Source: Ailanthus altissimus
Lineage: Eukaryota; Streptophyta; Magnoliopsida; Sapindales; Simaroubaceae
Assembly (NCBI GenBank): GCA_946807835.1
Contig: OX327691.1
Span: forward strand, 1,314,188 to 1,378,187
Direction of reading: 5' to 3'
DNA length: 64,000 nt
Of this stretch, positions 12,308-23,291 are shown piece after piece. Each line of letters begins with the position of its first letter. Position 1 is the first letter of the stretch. A program made the translations under genes and the position numbers. Below the pieces are notes generated by a model. That model searched no databases. It had not been told where the DNA came from and saw nothing but the letters and a program-made list of their open reading frames with translations.

Positions 12308-12489
12308 CCTGATGGGTACAAGGACGAACCTCTAAATGCCTATAAGGCCTCTATAGAGATGGGGGTGGGGGTTCAAATCCTTTAGGGCGCAGGTAACCTG
12401 AGTAATTGTGTTGTGGGACGCCAGTGGCTCTGAAGTGTCATCCAGCCAGTGAACTAAGGAGTTGGTGGGTCCTACATACTCTGACAAAA
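12308..12489 (+). mobile_element. SINE-like sequence, plus copy
   Basis: A B-box-like GGTTCAAATCC is at 12370-12380, and an A-box-like TGGGTACAAGG lies 57 bp upstream (12313-12323), the layout of a tRNA-derived pol III promoter in plant SINEs. It ends near CTGACAAAA (12481-12489), and copia-related sequence resumes downstream. The inverted copy at 11479-11605 supports it being a repeat unit. The A-box match is imperfect, no poly-A tail is clear, and I see no third copy here, so the call is tentative. Confidence 0.45.
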
Positions 12490-13599
12490 GCTGCCAGTGA
12501 GAATTATTTTTATCAGTTGTAAAAGGTTTACAAAGAGGTTATGTGAGCCAGATGGAAGGTAGAGACCTTCTAGGCCCTATATTGGTTCTAGAAAGGTAAT
12601 TCTCAGTGATTTGGAATCAACCAAGAAGGAACCTTTGAACCAGTATTGATGCTAAGGTCGATTATAATATTATTGGCTCTTGCAGTATATTAGGATTTTG
12701 AGGTTTGACAGATGGATGAAAATAAGGCATTCCTAAAGGGATACCTCGAGTAAGAGATATTTATAGAACAGTTTAAAGGTTTTACATCCAGCCAGACTTC
12801 TGGTCTAGTATACAGGCTAAAGAAGTCCATTTATGGGTTAAATAAACCTCCCGAAGTTAGAATCACTGTTTTGATAAGATAATCAGATAGTCTGGTTTCA
12901 TAAAAAATGATGAGGAAGCTAGTGTGCATGAAAGGTCAATGGGAGCATGATAGTCTTCTTGATGCTCTTTGTTGATGACATACTGGTCATTGGGAATGAT
13001 GTCGGTATGTTATAATTGGTCAGAAGTAACTTGTAATAATTTCTCCATGAAGGATTTGGGAGAGGCTTCCTTTATACTTGGTATAAAGCTTTATACAGAT
13101 AGAGTTAGGAAGCTGATAGGACTCTCCTAAATCATTTCACATCAATAACATCTAAAAAGGTATCATTTATTAATTATGAGTTAGTTAACGTATCGTTTGA
13201 ACCTGGTGTTCATCATTCGAGGAGAGTGTCTCTTCAAATAGAAGATGAGAGAGTTAGAGTGTTTGACGCACTAGATATATCAGCTCTCGAGAGTTTGATG
13301 TATGCTATGATGTATTTGAAACCTGATATCAATTTGGTTGTAAGAGTTACGAGCCAATTTTAGCATGATTCAGATGACTGCCATTTGATGGTAGTCAAAC
13401 ATATCCTGAGGTTCCTTGAGGGTACAAAATATAAGTTTCTCAAATTTGGAGAAAATCACTTACAAGTGAGAAGATGCACAGAGTCAGACTTCTAGTTCGA
13501 GTTAGATGATAGAGAGTTTACATCTGGGAATGTGCTCATTGTCATTAGTACTAAGTGAGTTGAGTTACACCAAACTGGGATTCACTGCTAATTTATTTA
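12490..13599 (+). pseudogene. Cop2 reverse transcriptase and RNase H (Ty1/copia)
   Basis: Decayed pol. Readable are the RT segments QMDENKAFLKGYLE (12708-12750; family QMDVKTAFLNGYLEE), VYRLKKSIYGLNKP (about 12807-12850) and the catalytic block VFLMLFVDDILVIGNDVGM (12950-13010) with intact VDD. LGEASFILGIKLYTD follows at 13055-13090. The RNase H part has KHILRFLEGTKYKFLKFGEN near 13397-13455 and ESTSGNVLIVIST near 13510-13550. Stops occur every 50-100 bp. The stretch before 12650 is poorly readable. Ends at the rearranged 3' LTR. Confidence 0.82.
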
Positions 13600-15093
13600 A
13601 GTGTGTGCGCCGAAGATGCAATTATAAGTGATCCACCATACTTTGGTTCCACGCATGTCACAAACCTTGAATGGTGTGACCGCTAGGTGTCGTTAGGTAT
13701 GGTCTGATGCTTATGGAGTCTGGTGTGTATAGACATAGGATCCGTCAGCTCGCATAGGGAGTAAGATATCCAGATGCTTCGAGACTGTATCTCGGAAAGT
13801 CTTATGGCCACAAGCATTAATCCCGGAAAAAAGTTTCCGACTGGGTAGAACAAGATGGCAAAGGAGTTTGCACATATTGTTTGGTGAGAAGATAATCTAT
13901 ATCCTCAGCAAGGATATCATGACAGAAGGACTATATGTATGCGTTGTAACCTCAACTTGCATGGTTCAACGCGTTGATTTGTAATATCCGTGACGTGTAC
14001 GTGGGGCAATGTTCACGGACTCATAGAATAGTTCAATTTGACGAATCGGGCGTGGACCTAAAGAGTCCTGTAATATGGAGTGTACTTGTTGTGCACTGGA
14101 CAACGTGCCAGATTAAATTGTTTAATTCAGCAATATCTAGCATTACCACAGAAATACGTGCGTATCTGTATTTAAGTGTTAAATATAACAATTAATTAAT
14201 AATAATAATTTACTAATTATATAATGACCGTAGCGCATTGTGGATCATTGGTTGAGTTTACTCAAGTGTGAGATTTAGTGAGACCCACTATAGGTAGACT
14301 TTGTAACTATTTATGAGGGGTAAAATAGTCATTTCACACATTGATTATTTAATTATTAAATAATTAATAATATCTCATTATTATATTATATTATATAATA
14401 TTATTATATATTTAATAATGCTTTATAGTCGTCACCAATTATTTTATATTATTTATTATAAAAATATTTTTTTCTATAAAAGGTGGCATTTTGTAATATT
14501 ATATTATATAAAATGATTTTTTTTAAACGAAAAATGAGATGTATATAAGTGTGTGCGCCGAAGATGCAATTGAGTTTTTGTTTTAAAATTTTCATTTTGT
14601 GTTGAAACAAAATGAAATGGTGGCCGGCCATAAGAAAGCAAAAGGGATGAAGAAATTGTTTCTTTTTTCTTAAATTTTAAGTGTTGAAATTATGATTGAT
14701 TATGTTCTCTTATTAGCCTAGCCATTAAATAGCAATAAACTATTATTTTGTTAATCAAGAGTTGATTAATGGTAAACATATAGCTTAGAGTTTAAGAGTT
14801 AAGCCTAGTACTAAATATGAGGCTATTGTACTAGTTCACCAAGCCCACGTGTTAGTGATTAGAATTACCCACGAGTTGGTTTTCATGCGAACTCCGAGAA
14901 AATACGTGTATAACGTTACACGTTTATGTGAGTTCTCAACATTACTAATATATTAATGTGATTAATATATTTTATTTATTGTGTTTATTGCATGTTTAAA
15001 CGCTTCCGCCGCGTATAATATGTATATAATACATATTTTAGGCAATAAATACAATTGCACATGCATACATCCACGTATATTAGATCTCCGACA
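13600..15093 (+). repeat. Cop2 3' LTR, rearranged and missing its first third
   Basis: 13628-15093 follows the 5' LTR from about 6757 to its end, finishing CCGACA before the target duplication. The first 650 bp of the LTR are absent. In their place, 13600-13627 carries a short piece (GTGTGTGCGCCGAAGATGCAAT) that belongs to a later LTR position (5' LTR near 7765; this LTR near 14551). So the LTR has been scrambled by deletion or recombination. Confidence 0.8.
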
Positions 15094-15902
15094 TTAAGTA
15101 CCCCTATGGTCGTTCGGTCTCTTGATCCCAATAAAGATTCATTCCATTCTAAGAAAGATGATGAGAAAAATACTTTGTCAAGAAGTATTATATTATAATG
15201 CAATTTGTGTGTTATTATATCTAGCCCAATGCATTAGATTAGACATAGCTTTTGCAGTAAATTTTTTGACAAGATTTAGTTATGCACCAATTTAACGTCA
15301 TTAGAATGGTGTTAAACATATATTTCGTTAATTTTATAGAACAGTAGATTTGAGACTATTTTATTCCAATAAACCTACTAAAAATTCAGGTCTAATTGGT
15401 TATGCAGATGTTGGATACTTATCTAATCCTATAAAGTTTGCTCACAAACATAATATTTTTACTTACAACAATACAATAATACCACAACGATCTAAAAAGC
15501 AAACCTTTATTGTCACCTCCTCAAATCATTATGAGATCCTTGCACTACATAAAGCAAGCAGGGAAGGCAAATGAATGTGATCTATCATTCATCACATCCA
15601 GAGTGCTTGCAATTTACCTTTTGTAACAAATATTCTAACTATAATATATGAAGACAATGTTTCTTGTATTACTCAAGTTAAAGGTGAATACAACAAATAA
15701 GATTAAATCAAACATATTTTTTAAAAATTCTTTTACACTCGTAAGTTGAAACAAAGTAAGAATATTGATGTTAAATAGATATGCTCCATCGATAATTTTG
15801 TAAATCTGCTCACTAAATCTCTATTAATGTTAACTTTTGAGAAATTAGTTTACAAAGTTGGTATGCACTGGCTCAACCAAATGTCAAATTGATGGATGTT
15901 AC
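15094..15902 (+). pseudogene. Cop1 RNase H and pol end
   Basis: Resumes Cop1 after Cop2: STPMVVRSLDPNKDSFHSKK follows MDKAYPL of 6101. Then RLDIAFAVNFLTRFSYAP (RT end), a segment from about 15350 with FYSNKPTKNSGLIGYADVGY of RNase H, KQTFIVTSSNHYEILALHKA, and the pol end NFVNLLTKSLL...FEKLVYKVGMHWL near 15797-15875. A polypurine tract follows. Several frame changes and stops. This closes the Cop1 gene order and proves that 6107-15093 is an insertion. Confidence 0.85.
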
Positions 15903-16250
15903 TCTAAGGGGGAAGTATTTAATCAAGGGAGCACATTCTTCTAAGAGAAGAATTACATTAGTTACAAACATATACTTTACTATTTTTTTCTTTGATCATA
16001 TTTTATCCCATTGAATTTTATTGACAAAATTTTTAATGAGATAATTTTGAAACACATTCACTACTACTATACATTACAGAGCTGTATTTAATTTACTTAA
16101 TTTTTATCCCAATAAAGGAGGGTGTCTTAAAGGCAGTTGAGTTTTCTTCTTCTCTTACCTATAAATATATGTATAATTTTCTTATAATTCATTTTCCTTA
16201 AATAATATAAAAAATATGATAATACTTTCTAGAGACTTTTCAGTACTTGA
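15903..16250 (+). other. Cop1 polypurine tract and probable 3' LTR
   Basis: TCTAAGGGGGAAG (15903-15915) directly after the pol end is a typical copia polypurine tract, so the 3' LTR should start next. CTATAAATAT at 16159-16168 would be its TATA box. The far end cannot be fixed without the partner LTR. Confidence 0.5.
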
Positions 16251-16851
16251 ATTATCTTTAGTTTTCATATTTATTTATTTATAACAATAATAACTTTAAA
16301 TTTTCATTAATAATATTAATGGATGGATACTATTTAAAAAGATAAGATAAATAAATTTTTTAATTATTTTATATATCAAAAATAAATTTAAATTTAAAAC
16401 TTCTACTTTAATATAAAAAATGCACTAGAAATGCATGAAAACATAATTAATTAACGTCAACAGTTTATTCCCATGCGTTAAAAAAATTATTTGCATATTG
16501 AATGGAAAAAACTATAAAATATTGAATTCATCTAGTTTACTTTTCTTCATCACAGGCAAACTCGGTGATCTTATCCTAGCTGGTTAAAAATATAAACGGA
16601 AAATCCAGTCGGTGACATATAGAGACCCATCCACAACTTTCTTGTAAATATCTTTTTTAAGCATAGAAAATAGAAATATGACACAAAATGTAGCCACGTA
16701 CAAGGCAACTTGGTGACAAAGCAAAACACTTGTCAATATGGGATGTGTATGCTTCTTTGGTCAATGTTACACCGCCAATACTCAACCATCCTTAAATTCC
16801 AAAATTGAAGTAACATGTCCAACTTCTACTCGTAATTTCAGTGAAGAAAAG
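16251..16851 (+). promoter_or_regulatory. Upstream region of the LEA/TMEM205-like gene
   Basis: AT-rich, with no repeat I recognise. An in-frame ATG at 16738 would extend the protein by 38 residues, but that extension masks the signal peptide that starts at 16852. Possible elements are CATATAGAG near 16615-16623 as a weak TATA and CCACGTAC near 16694-16701, an ACGT core of the ABRE type often seen upstream of LEA genes. Both are guesses from sequence. Confidence 0.35.
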
Positions 16852-18727
16852 ATGATGAATTTTGTGGCAATATGTCTGGTTTTGAGTTCACTAGCAGCAG
16901 CAGGAGTATGGTCTCCGAGCCCAGCAGCAGCAGATCATAATAAACACAACACCAACAAGAAAGATGATGTTATTGTGAAAGAAGGCCACAGAGTTGTTGT
17001 CGTCGAGTACGATCAACAAGGCAAACACAATACTAAAGTATTAATCTCACCTGCTGCTCCTTCAGATGTTGAACAAAAAATATCATCAGCTGCTTCTGAT
17101 GCTTTAAACAACGCTAGGGACAGGATCAGAGAAGCCTCATCCGTCCTTCCGGATCTCGGCCAAGGCCTTTCGTATGGTGATGAGGGTCGTGGTCATGGTG
17201 GTCCTGGTCCTAAAGAACTTATATGCGATGCTTATGGCAAATGCAAGCACAAGATTGCCAGCGCTATTGAGAAAGCTAAGGACAAAGTTTCAGGCGTTGC
17301 ACACGACGCCGCTGCTGCAAAGAAAGAGATGGCTTATGAAGCCCAGGAAATGGCTCACGAGGCCAAAGATTTTGTGCAAGATGCATTTGGTAAAGCCAAA
17401 AAGAGTGCAGCTGAGAAGGCTCATGGGGCCAAAGAAGCTGCAAAAGATGCATTTGGTAAAGCCAAGGACACTGCTTATAAGAAGGCTCATGGGGCCAAAG
17501 AGGCCGCAAAAGAGAGCGTGGAGAAAGCGAAAGGGAACTTAAAAGAAGCAAAGGATTTAAGCAAAACAATCGGGGAAGATGTGGCGGGCAACGTGTCAGA
17601 GCAAGTGGAGAATGCTCGTGAGAGCATCGGGGAGAAAGCTAAAGAAGCAAAACAAGGCGCAGAGCATGTAGCCAAAAGGGTGAAAACTGGTGTGAGGAAC
17701 TTCTTTGTGAGGTTTGGTCAACTTTTGAATCGGTTTTTGAGGTACTTGGGTTTTCCTGAACCACTGAATGGCTTGATGGGTGTGCTTAATCTGCTGGGAT
17801 TTGCTACGGCGTATGGGATGAGTGTGTGGGTGACGTTCATATCAAGTTACGTACTGGCTGGGGCTTTACCTCGGCAGCAATTTGGAATGGTGCAAAGCAA
17901 GATATACCCTGTTTATTTCAGGGCAATGGCTTGTAGTATTGGGTTGGCTTTGTTGGGACATATTCCGCAGTTCTCAAGCAAGGCTGGCATGTTTCAGGGA
18001 TATAATCTTTTGGCATCGATTTTGATGGTTCTTACCAATTCCATGTACTTGGAGCCTCGAGCCACTAAGGTAACACTACTTGAATATACTGAAAAAATTA
18101 ATTACATTCTGCTGTTTCAAGGATTCGTCTGCCCTTGGAGGAGCTTGTAGTTTCAGCAATTCCTCAGTTATTCTTTCAAAATAATTCTGAAGTGGCAGTC
18201 ACGTGTTAATTAATCAAACTTGGTTTGTGCCTTCTAGTTCAGTTTTCTGTTTTTTCTTGGGTTCTTGTTTTAGAGCTTGGGCCAACTTGGACAATTTAGT
18301 GTCCCACAAGATAGACTTTAGCCCTATTAACTAATTTGGGCCGTCGGAATGGCTCCCAAGTTATTTAATTGTATTTTGCATGAATGCATACAACTGGCAG
18401 GTAATGTTTGAGAGGACGAAGGTTGAGAAAGAAGAAGGGAGGGGAAGAGAAAGCGTAACTGGTGAAACTAGCAGCAGCGCGACCGAGCAACTCGCGGCAG
18501 CTGATCCTGCGGCCGCAACCACCACCACGAGTACGGCTGCAGCAGCAGCAGCAACAACAGCCCCAGAGAATCTGGAGCAAGAGGCAAATATCCGAACAAA
18601 GATGGTTAGATTGAGCGAGAGGCTGAAGAAGCTGAATACATATTCGTCCATCCTAAACGTACTGACTCTAATGTGTCTCACATTGCATCTTGTTTATTTG
18701 GGTCAGAGCCTTCACATGACTTGTTAG
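16852..18727 (+). CDS. LEA-repeat protein with C-terminal TMEM205-like membrane domain
   Basis: Two exons, 16852-18069 and 18401-18727, give about 514 residues. Residues 1-28 look like a signal peptide (MMNFVAICLVLSSLAAAG). Residues 110-285 are a hydrophilic, Ala/Lys/Glu-rich region of 11-residue LEA_4-type repeats (EKAKDKV, AYEAQEMAHEAK, DAFGKAK..A..KAHGAKEAAK twice). Residues 305-410 and the last 30 residues form a DUF4149/TMEM205-like domain with about four hydrophobic helices; the junction ATK/VMFERTKVEKEEGRG spans the intron. Arabidopsis has LEA-domain proteins of this design (At1g72100 type). LEA regions protect membranes or proteins in drying seeds; here that region would lie on one side of an endomembrane. 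No frameshift or internal stop. The start was chosen for the signal peptide. A poly-Ala/Thr linker (18510-18560) varies in such proteins. Substrate and partners are unknown. Confidence 0.9.
17380..17511 (+). repeat. 66-bp in-frame duplication in the LEA region
   Basis: Two units of 66 bp (17380-17445 and 17446-17511) encode DAFGKAK(K/D)(S/T)A..KAHGAKEAAK, that is two 11-mers each. They match at most positions, suggesting growth of the LEA helix by unit duplication. Confidence 0.88.
18070..18400 (+). other. Intron of the LEA/TMEM205-like gene
   Basis: 331 bp, donor AAG|GTAACA and acceptor TGGCAG|GTAATG, phase 0. T-rich before the acceptor. The protein reads smoothly across it into a motif conserved in the family (KVMFERTKVEKEEGRG). 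Reading through the donor gives a stop at 18150, so it must be spliced for the full protein. Confidence 0.9.
18200..18205 (+). promoter_or_regulatory. G-box/ABRE core in the intron
   Basis: CACGTG within GTCACGTGTT. G-box/ABRE cores bind bZIP factors of the abscisic-acid response, which would suit a LEA gene. A single site in an intron can occur by chance. Confidence 0.3.
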
Positions 18728-19497
18728 TAGATCGATATGCTCTTAACGTCTGTATATAATAATATCAAGTTGTAGTTTTGGGACAGTGTTTTATTTACAT
18801 GTTAGGAGTAGGAGGTAGGAGGTTGTGTGGATTTTGCAGGAATGCTTATAATGTTACTTTTTTTTAATTTATAACACTGTAAAATGAATGAAAGATTTGG
18901 TTGCTAATCAATCACCAGGCTTATCGTGATGCAATCAGCCTCCTAACCTCGGGGGCGAAATCAAAGTTAATATTATGGGATCGAGTGAACTAATTAAATT
19001 TTTTTATAGATTTAAGATTAAAAATTAAAAAATTAAGGAAATTGAACTAAAAATAAATCCTAAAGAGCTTCACAAAAAATTAATAATTTAGTCTTTGTAT
19101 GAAGCTTAAATTATTTAGTCTTAAAAAATTATTTATTAAATTATATATATCTAGATAAAAGTATGGGTGATAAAATTTTTTATAGGGTTGAGGTCTGCGG
19201 GGATTTGCGAAGCAAATTTTTTTATTGTATTTTTATTATTTTTTAGAGGGATGAAGTGGATATGAGAAAGTTTATCCTCAAATTAAATTCGAGTTGGGAA
19301 TAAGGATGGTTTGATTTTTTAAACTCGAAAAATTTGATTTAATAATATAATTATTAAATTATTTATTAATAATTTTTGTTTTTTTAAAAATAAAAAAATT
19401 ATTTATTATTAAAATAAAAAGAGTTCTCTTTGAATATTGATAAAATATTAATGATTAAATTTTTTTTAATTAAATCTATTTATTTAGTATTATATAG
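18728..19497. other. 3' UTR and AT-rich intergenic DNA
   Basis: The 3' UTR probably runs to about 18900; AATGAATGAAAG near 18884-18895 is the best polyadenylation-like signal. Beyond it the DNA is A/T-run rich with no coding sign. Confidence 0.4.
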
Positions 19498-20334
19498 TGT
19501 TCCCCCCCTCTCCAAGAATCCCCCAAGGGCATAGAATTCAATCAAGGCAAGCCTAAGAGCAATGGCCAATGGGCCTAAATCCAACAGAGCAGTAGAAGCC
19601 GGTGTGGATGCAAGGAATCTGGTCGGCTAAATGACAAAACATGTTCGGCATATACTGACGCTACTACGACTACGGCCAAGCAGGTTCTAACCTGGGCCGA
19701 CAAAAATAAGCCTCACTTGAATCAAAAACGCCGGCGGAGACAAACCCAAGGAATATGCTTAACTTATCGGAAGTGACATCTGACATGGGATAAGAACAGA
19801 GAAAAAATTTGTGAAAAAGATATTCAACGCATATAAGGGAAGGCAGTATGAAAGTATCTAGCGTGTATCAGAAGTACAGCAAAAAATATATGGCGTAATA
19901 TAGAAATATTGCAGAGAAAAACCCAAAAAATTCCTGAAAGGTCATCACTATAAAAGCTAAAAGATGGAGATATAAAGAGGATGATGAAAAATTTCCAGAA
20001 AAGATAAAAAGAGAGAGAAAGGTACCCTCCTTCCCTAGAGGATTTTACTTCCTTATTTGTCACATTTTTCCATAGCGAGGGGACAAAAAAAAGAAGGGAA
20101 AAGATCATTTTTTCTGACTTAAGTATCGGAGCGTCTTCGCCAGAACCCCCTCTGGCGAGACCACCTTTGAGCTTATGTACGTGTTGTCATTGCAGGTCCC
20201 ACTCTTCAGCTCGCGAAAAATAGGGAATCCAAGCTTGTACTTACTGATCCAGCCCAGATAAGACTCGAAGTTTGATTCCCCTTTAAACAAATTTAAAACT
20301 CGTTGATCTGAAAAAGCACTTCTTCGAGTCAACA
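19498..20334 (+). mobile_element. Solo LTR (family E, TGTTCCCC type)
   Basis: An 837-bp unit from TGTTCCCCCC to GAGTCAACA, with near-matching 5-bp flanks (tatag 19493-19497, tataa 20335-20339). ACTATAAAAG near 19949 is a TATA box in plus orientation. Its last 240 bp match the end of the LTR at 23292 (TGACTTAAGTATCGGAG..GTCTTCGC, ..AAAACTCGTT). No internal region, so a solo LTR; superfamily unknown. Confidence 0.75.
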
Positions 20335-20766
20335 TATAAAAAATTAAATCAAAGAACGAAGAAATTTACTTAGTCGCATTTGGCATCGTTTCACCAATTT
20401 ATTTATTTATTAAATTGACTTATTATCACAAAAGGTTTTAAACTAAAAGATGAAAAATTTGCTTGCAAACATTTTATGGTGTTTGTATTTCTTTTTTATG
20501 AAGTTTATTAGTTATCAAAATTTAAAATTTGTGAAAAGAACTTTGAATTCAAGATAATTCATTTGAAATAATTTTTTTTGGTATATTATAATTATATGAG
20601 GTGAAAGATTATTTTACAAAATTAAATTGGTACAAATTAAAGAGTATTTTAAAATATTAATAAAAAATAAGTATGGGTATTCATAGAGATCCCTATCTTC
20701 ATTTGAGAATTCTCTACCACAAACTCAAATTATATAGATTGGGTATAGAATGGGTATGAAAAATTT
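20335..20766. other. AT-rich DNA left of a K-b LTR
   Basis: No gene. The right end (GGGTATAGAATGGGTATGAAAAATTTT) continues past the inserted LTR as ACCCCATACGGGTATGGG at 22936-22955, so the LTR entered a sequence with GGGTATGGG repeats. Confidence 0.4.
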
Positions 20767-22930
20767 TGTTGGGATTTGTGCTTACGTGCCATCCCATTAT
20801 GTATGAATATTTGTTTCATATTTATACTAGTGTTATTATTTTAATAAATCACTAATTATATTTATATATGATAAGATGCTTGTAACGTTTCAGACATTGT
20901 ACGATCTGAAAGAGTTCAGATCCGGTCTAAATGAGTTTAGATCAGTACTAAGAATTAGCAACGGTGAGAGTTATAAATGCTAAGAGTTGGCACTGATAAG
21001 AGTTACCAAGTTATAAGAGTCACCGATATCTAAAGAGTTAGAGCCTTGTCTGAAATGGGACAAAGACCTAAGAATGTATTAGTAATGACATAATTGCAAA
21101 GAGTTGCAAATAGTACTAGAAAATGTCATTATGCAAATATGTTCTCAAATATTATGTTCCTGATCTATCTTCACTAATGCAGGTCTATCAGTGAATACCT
21201 TAACAAATATATAGATTGGTGTATGTCTATATTTGGATGGTCCAGATGGTTAGTCTTAGTAAATCATGAGTTTAGTGGAAGCTCGTATAGAGATACAGGT
21301 ATTCAGTAAGGACTGAATACTAAATAGACTCACAAAGATCTCCAATAGACATCCCATAAAGCCGTCAATGGAGGATCTTTCGAGTTAAGTAGTATTCGTG
21401 GTCCTTTGACCTGAGTGCTACGGTGGGCTTGTGAGTGATCCACCATACTTTGGTTTCACACATGTCAGAAACCTTTCATGGTTTGACCGCTAGGTATGGT
21501 CCGATGCTTATGGAGTCTGGTGTGCATAGATATGGGATCCATCAGCTTATTTGGGTGAGTATTATATCCTAATACTCTATAGATTGTATTTCAGAAAGTC
21601 TTATCGCCATAAGCAATAATTCCCGGGAAAAGAGTTTAACCCTAGGGATAAATAATATTACAAAAGTGTTTGGAATATTATTTATTGAAATACAATTCAA
21701 GAGATAAGCTTTCAGTCGGGCATATGGAGATTTGACGGTGTTGATCTATATCTCTGCTCCACTTGGATATAAATGATAGAGGGATTATATGAATATGTTA
21801 TAACCTCAACTTGTATGGTCTAACGCGCCGCTTTGTAATTTTCGTAACGTGTGTGTGGGGCATCGTTCACGGACGTATGAAGGAGTTCTATATGACAATT
21901 CGGGCGTGGACCTAGAGAGTCTCACAATATGAAGTGTACTCGTTGTGCACTGGGGCAGCATAATGGATTGAACAGTTCCATCCTAGAAATTCCAGCAAAC
22001 CGAAAATATGTTTCGGGGTTCCTCGGGTTGTGCACTTGTTTAAACTTAAATGTTAAGTATATTATTTAATTAGTTGACAAGAGTTGTTAACTAATTAGAT
22101 ATTAACAAGTGGCACAATTTTATTGTATGAATTGTTTTACCATGAATTCAACCATTTACCATGTTAGTAAAATCAAATAAGGTAAATATTAATTATTCAA
22201 ATAGTTTTTGAATAATTAAATAAATGTTATTTAAATAAATAAAATATGATTTTATTTATTTATTATTTTATTCCTAAATGGAAGACATACCTAATTTGAG
22301 AAACATAAACTAAATTTAGTGGAGCACCATTTTGTAATTAATGGTTAATTTTATTAGACCATTAAAATAGCCACCAAAAATGGTTTTGGTAGTTGGCCAC
22401 TTAATCTAATTTTGGTGGAGCACTTGTGAAGTTGTTGTAACCACTAAAATAGTTGAGTTTCAATTATGTTAACATGAGAGTAAATGAAAATTTGTGAAAA
22501 GGGTTGAGAGGAAAAAGAAGAGTTGGTTTTGAGAGAGTTTTTTAAAGAACAAAGACTTGTGAGAAAAACAAAAAGAGAAAGAAAAATAAATCCTTTATAT
22601 TTTTCTTTCTAGTAATCAAAACTTTGTTGTTGGAGATCATACTGTTGCTATTCTAGCTTCATAATCCCACCGGATTGTTGTGAACTAGAATTGGACAAGA
22701 GTGCACTTCAAGGTGAGCTCAAACTTAGAGTAAGGATATCCAGAATTGGAAATCTTCATCGGAGGTCTTCAAAGGTATGTTTTTGTATTCTTAAATTGTC
22801 AAGAATTGAACTACATGTGTATATATTGATTACTTGATAAATTCCGCTGCCAAATTCATGTATATGATGCATAATTTTATTTTTTCAATATGTACACAAT
22901 CACATACATACACCCTAAAATACGTCAACA
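20767..22930 (+). mobile_element. Solo LTR (family K-b)
   Basis: 2,164 bp, TGTTGGGATTTGTGC to TACGTCAACA, flanked by aattt (20762-20766) and aatct (22931-22935), a target duplication with one mismatch. No gag, pol or primer site. The first 700 bp match 11606-12307 closely. The end has CTTCATAATCCCACCGGATTGTTGTGAACTAGAATT (22659-22694), also in the copies at 35095 and 57872. Confidence 0.85.
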
Positions 22931-23291
22931 AATCTTACCCCATACGGGTATGGGAATGTAAACCTCACTTTAAACCGCTCCATTACCGGCCCTAGATGAA
23001 AGATAAAATAAATATTTAATAAATATTAATAATAATAATAATAATAATTAATTAAGGTATTAACTATCAATTCTATTTTTAAAAACAATTGCCATTTATT
23101 TAAATTTTTTTCTAAAACTTGGAGGTAAGGCAAGGCTCATTCAGACCTTATATAAATAGCTGGCCCTCATAGATAACATGTCCATCAAAGCATGTTGTAA
23201 TGTATATATGCATAATTACCTTTTTTTTCAAATCAACTTAAATATTATTAATATATTGTAAGTTATCTACACCATTTTTAAAATTTATTTT
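22931..23291. other. AT-rich DNA with an (AAT)n run
   Basis: Holds GGGTATGGG-type sequence at its left, a microsatellite of AAT units near 23022-23049, and no coding sign. Confidence 0.5.

Larger units (their letters stand above)
6107..15093 (+). mobile_element. Cop2: nested Ty1/copia retrotransposon with 2.2-kb LTRs
   Basis: An 8,987-bp element inserted in Cop1 between codons for PL and ST. A near-perfect target duplication (ttagg 6102-6106, ttaag 15094-15098) flanks TGTTAGGG...CCGACA. It contains a complete 5' LTR, an initiator-Met primer site, a GC-rich leader, decayed gag-pol in copia order (gag, integrase, RT, RNase H) and a rearranged 3' LTR. The interior is broken by inverted SINE-like copies with an LTR fragment between them (11479-12489). 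Stops throughout; not autonomous. Confidence 0.88.

Noticed and set aside
12308..12390. Possible functional tRNA gene at the B-box-like sequence
   Set aside because: The T-stem would be mostly G-T pairs and no acceptor stem or anticodon arm can be drawn; a SINE-like relic fits better.
15350..15574. Stand-alone 74-codon gene
   Set aside because: It is the RNase H segment of Cop1 (GYADVGY, KQTFIVTSSNH).
16738..16851. In-frame upstream ATG that lengthens the LEA/TMEM205-like protein by 38 residues
   Set aside because: It would bury a clear signal peptide starting at 16852, and the added residues look like untranslated leader.
17174..17675. Overlapping ORFs of 60-120 codons on both strands in the LEA exon
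   Set aside because: They mirror the low-complexity LEA repeats in other frames; no family resemblance.
18361..18681. 106-codon minus-strand ORF rich in Ala/Val
   Set aside because: Antisense of exon 2 and its poly-Ala/Thr linker.
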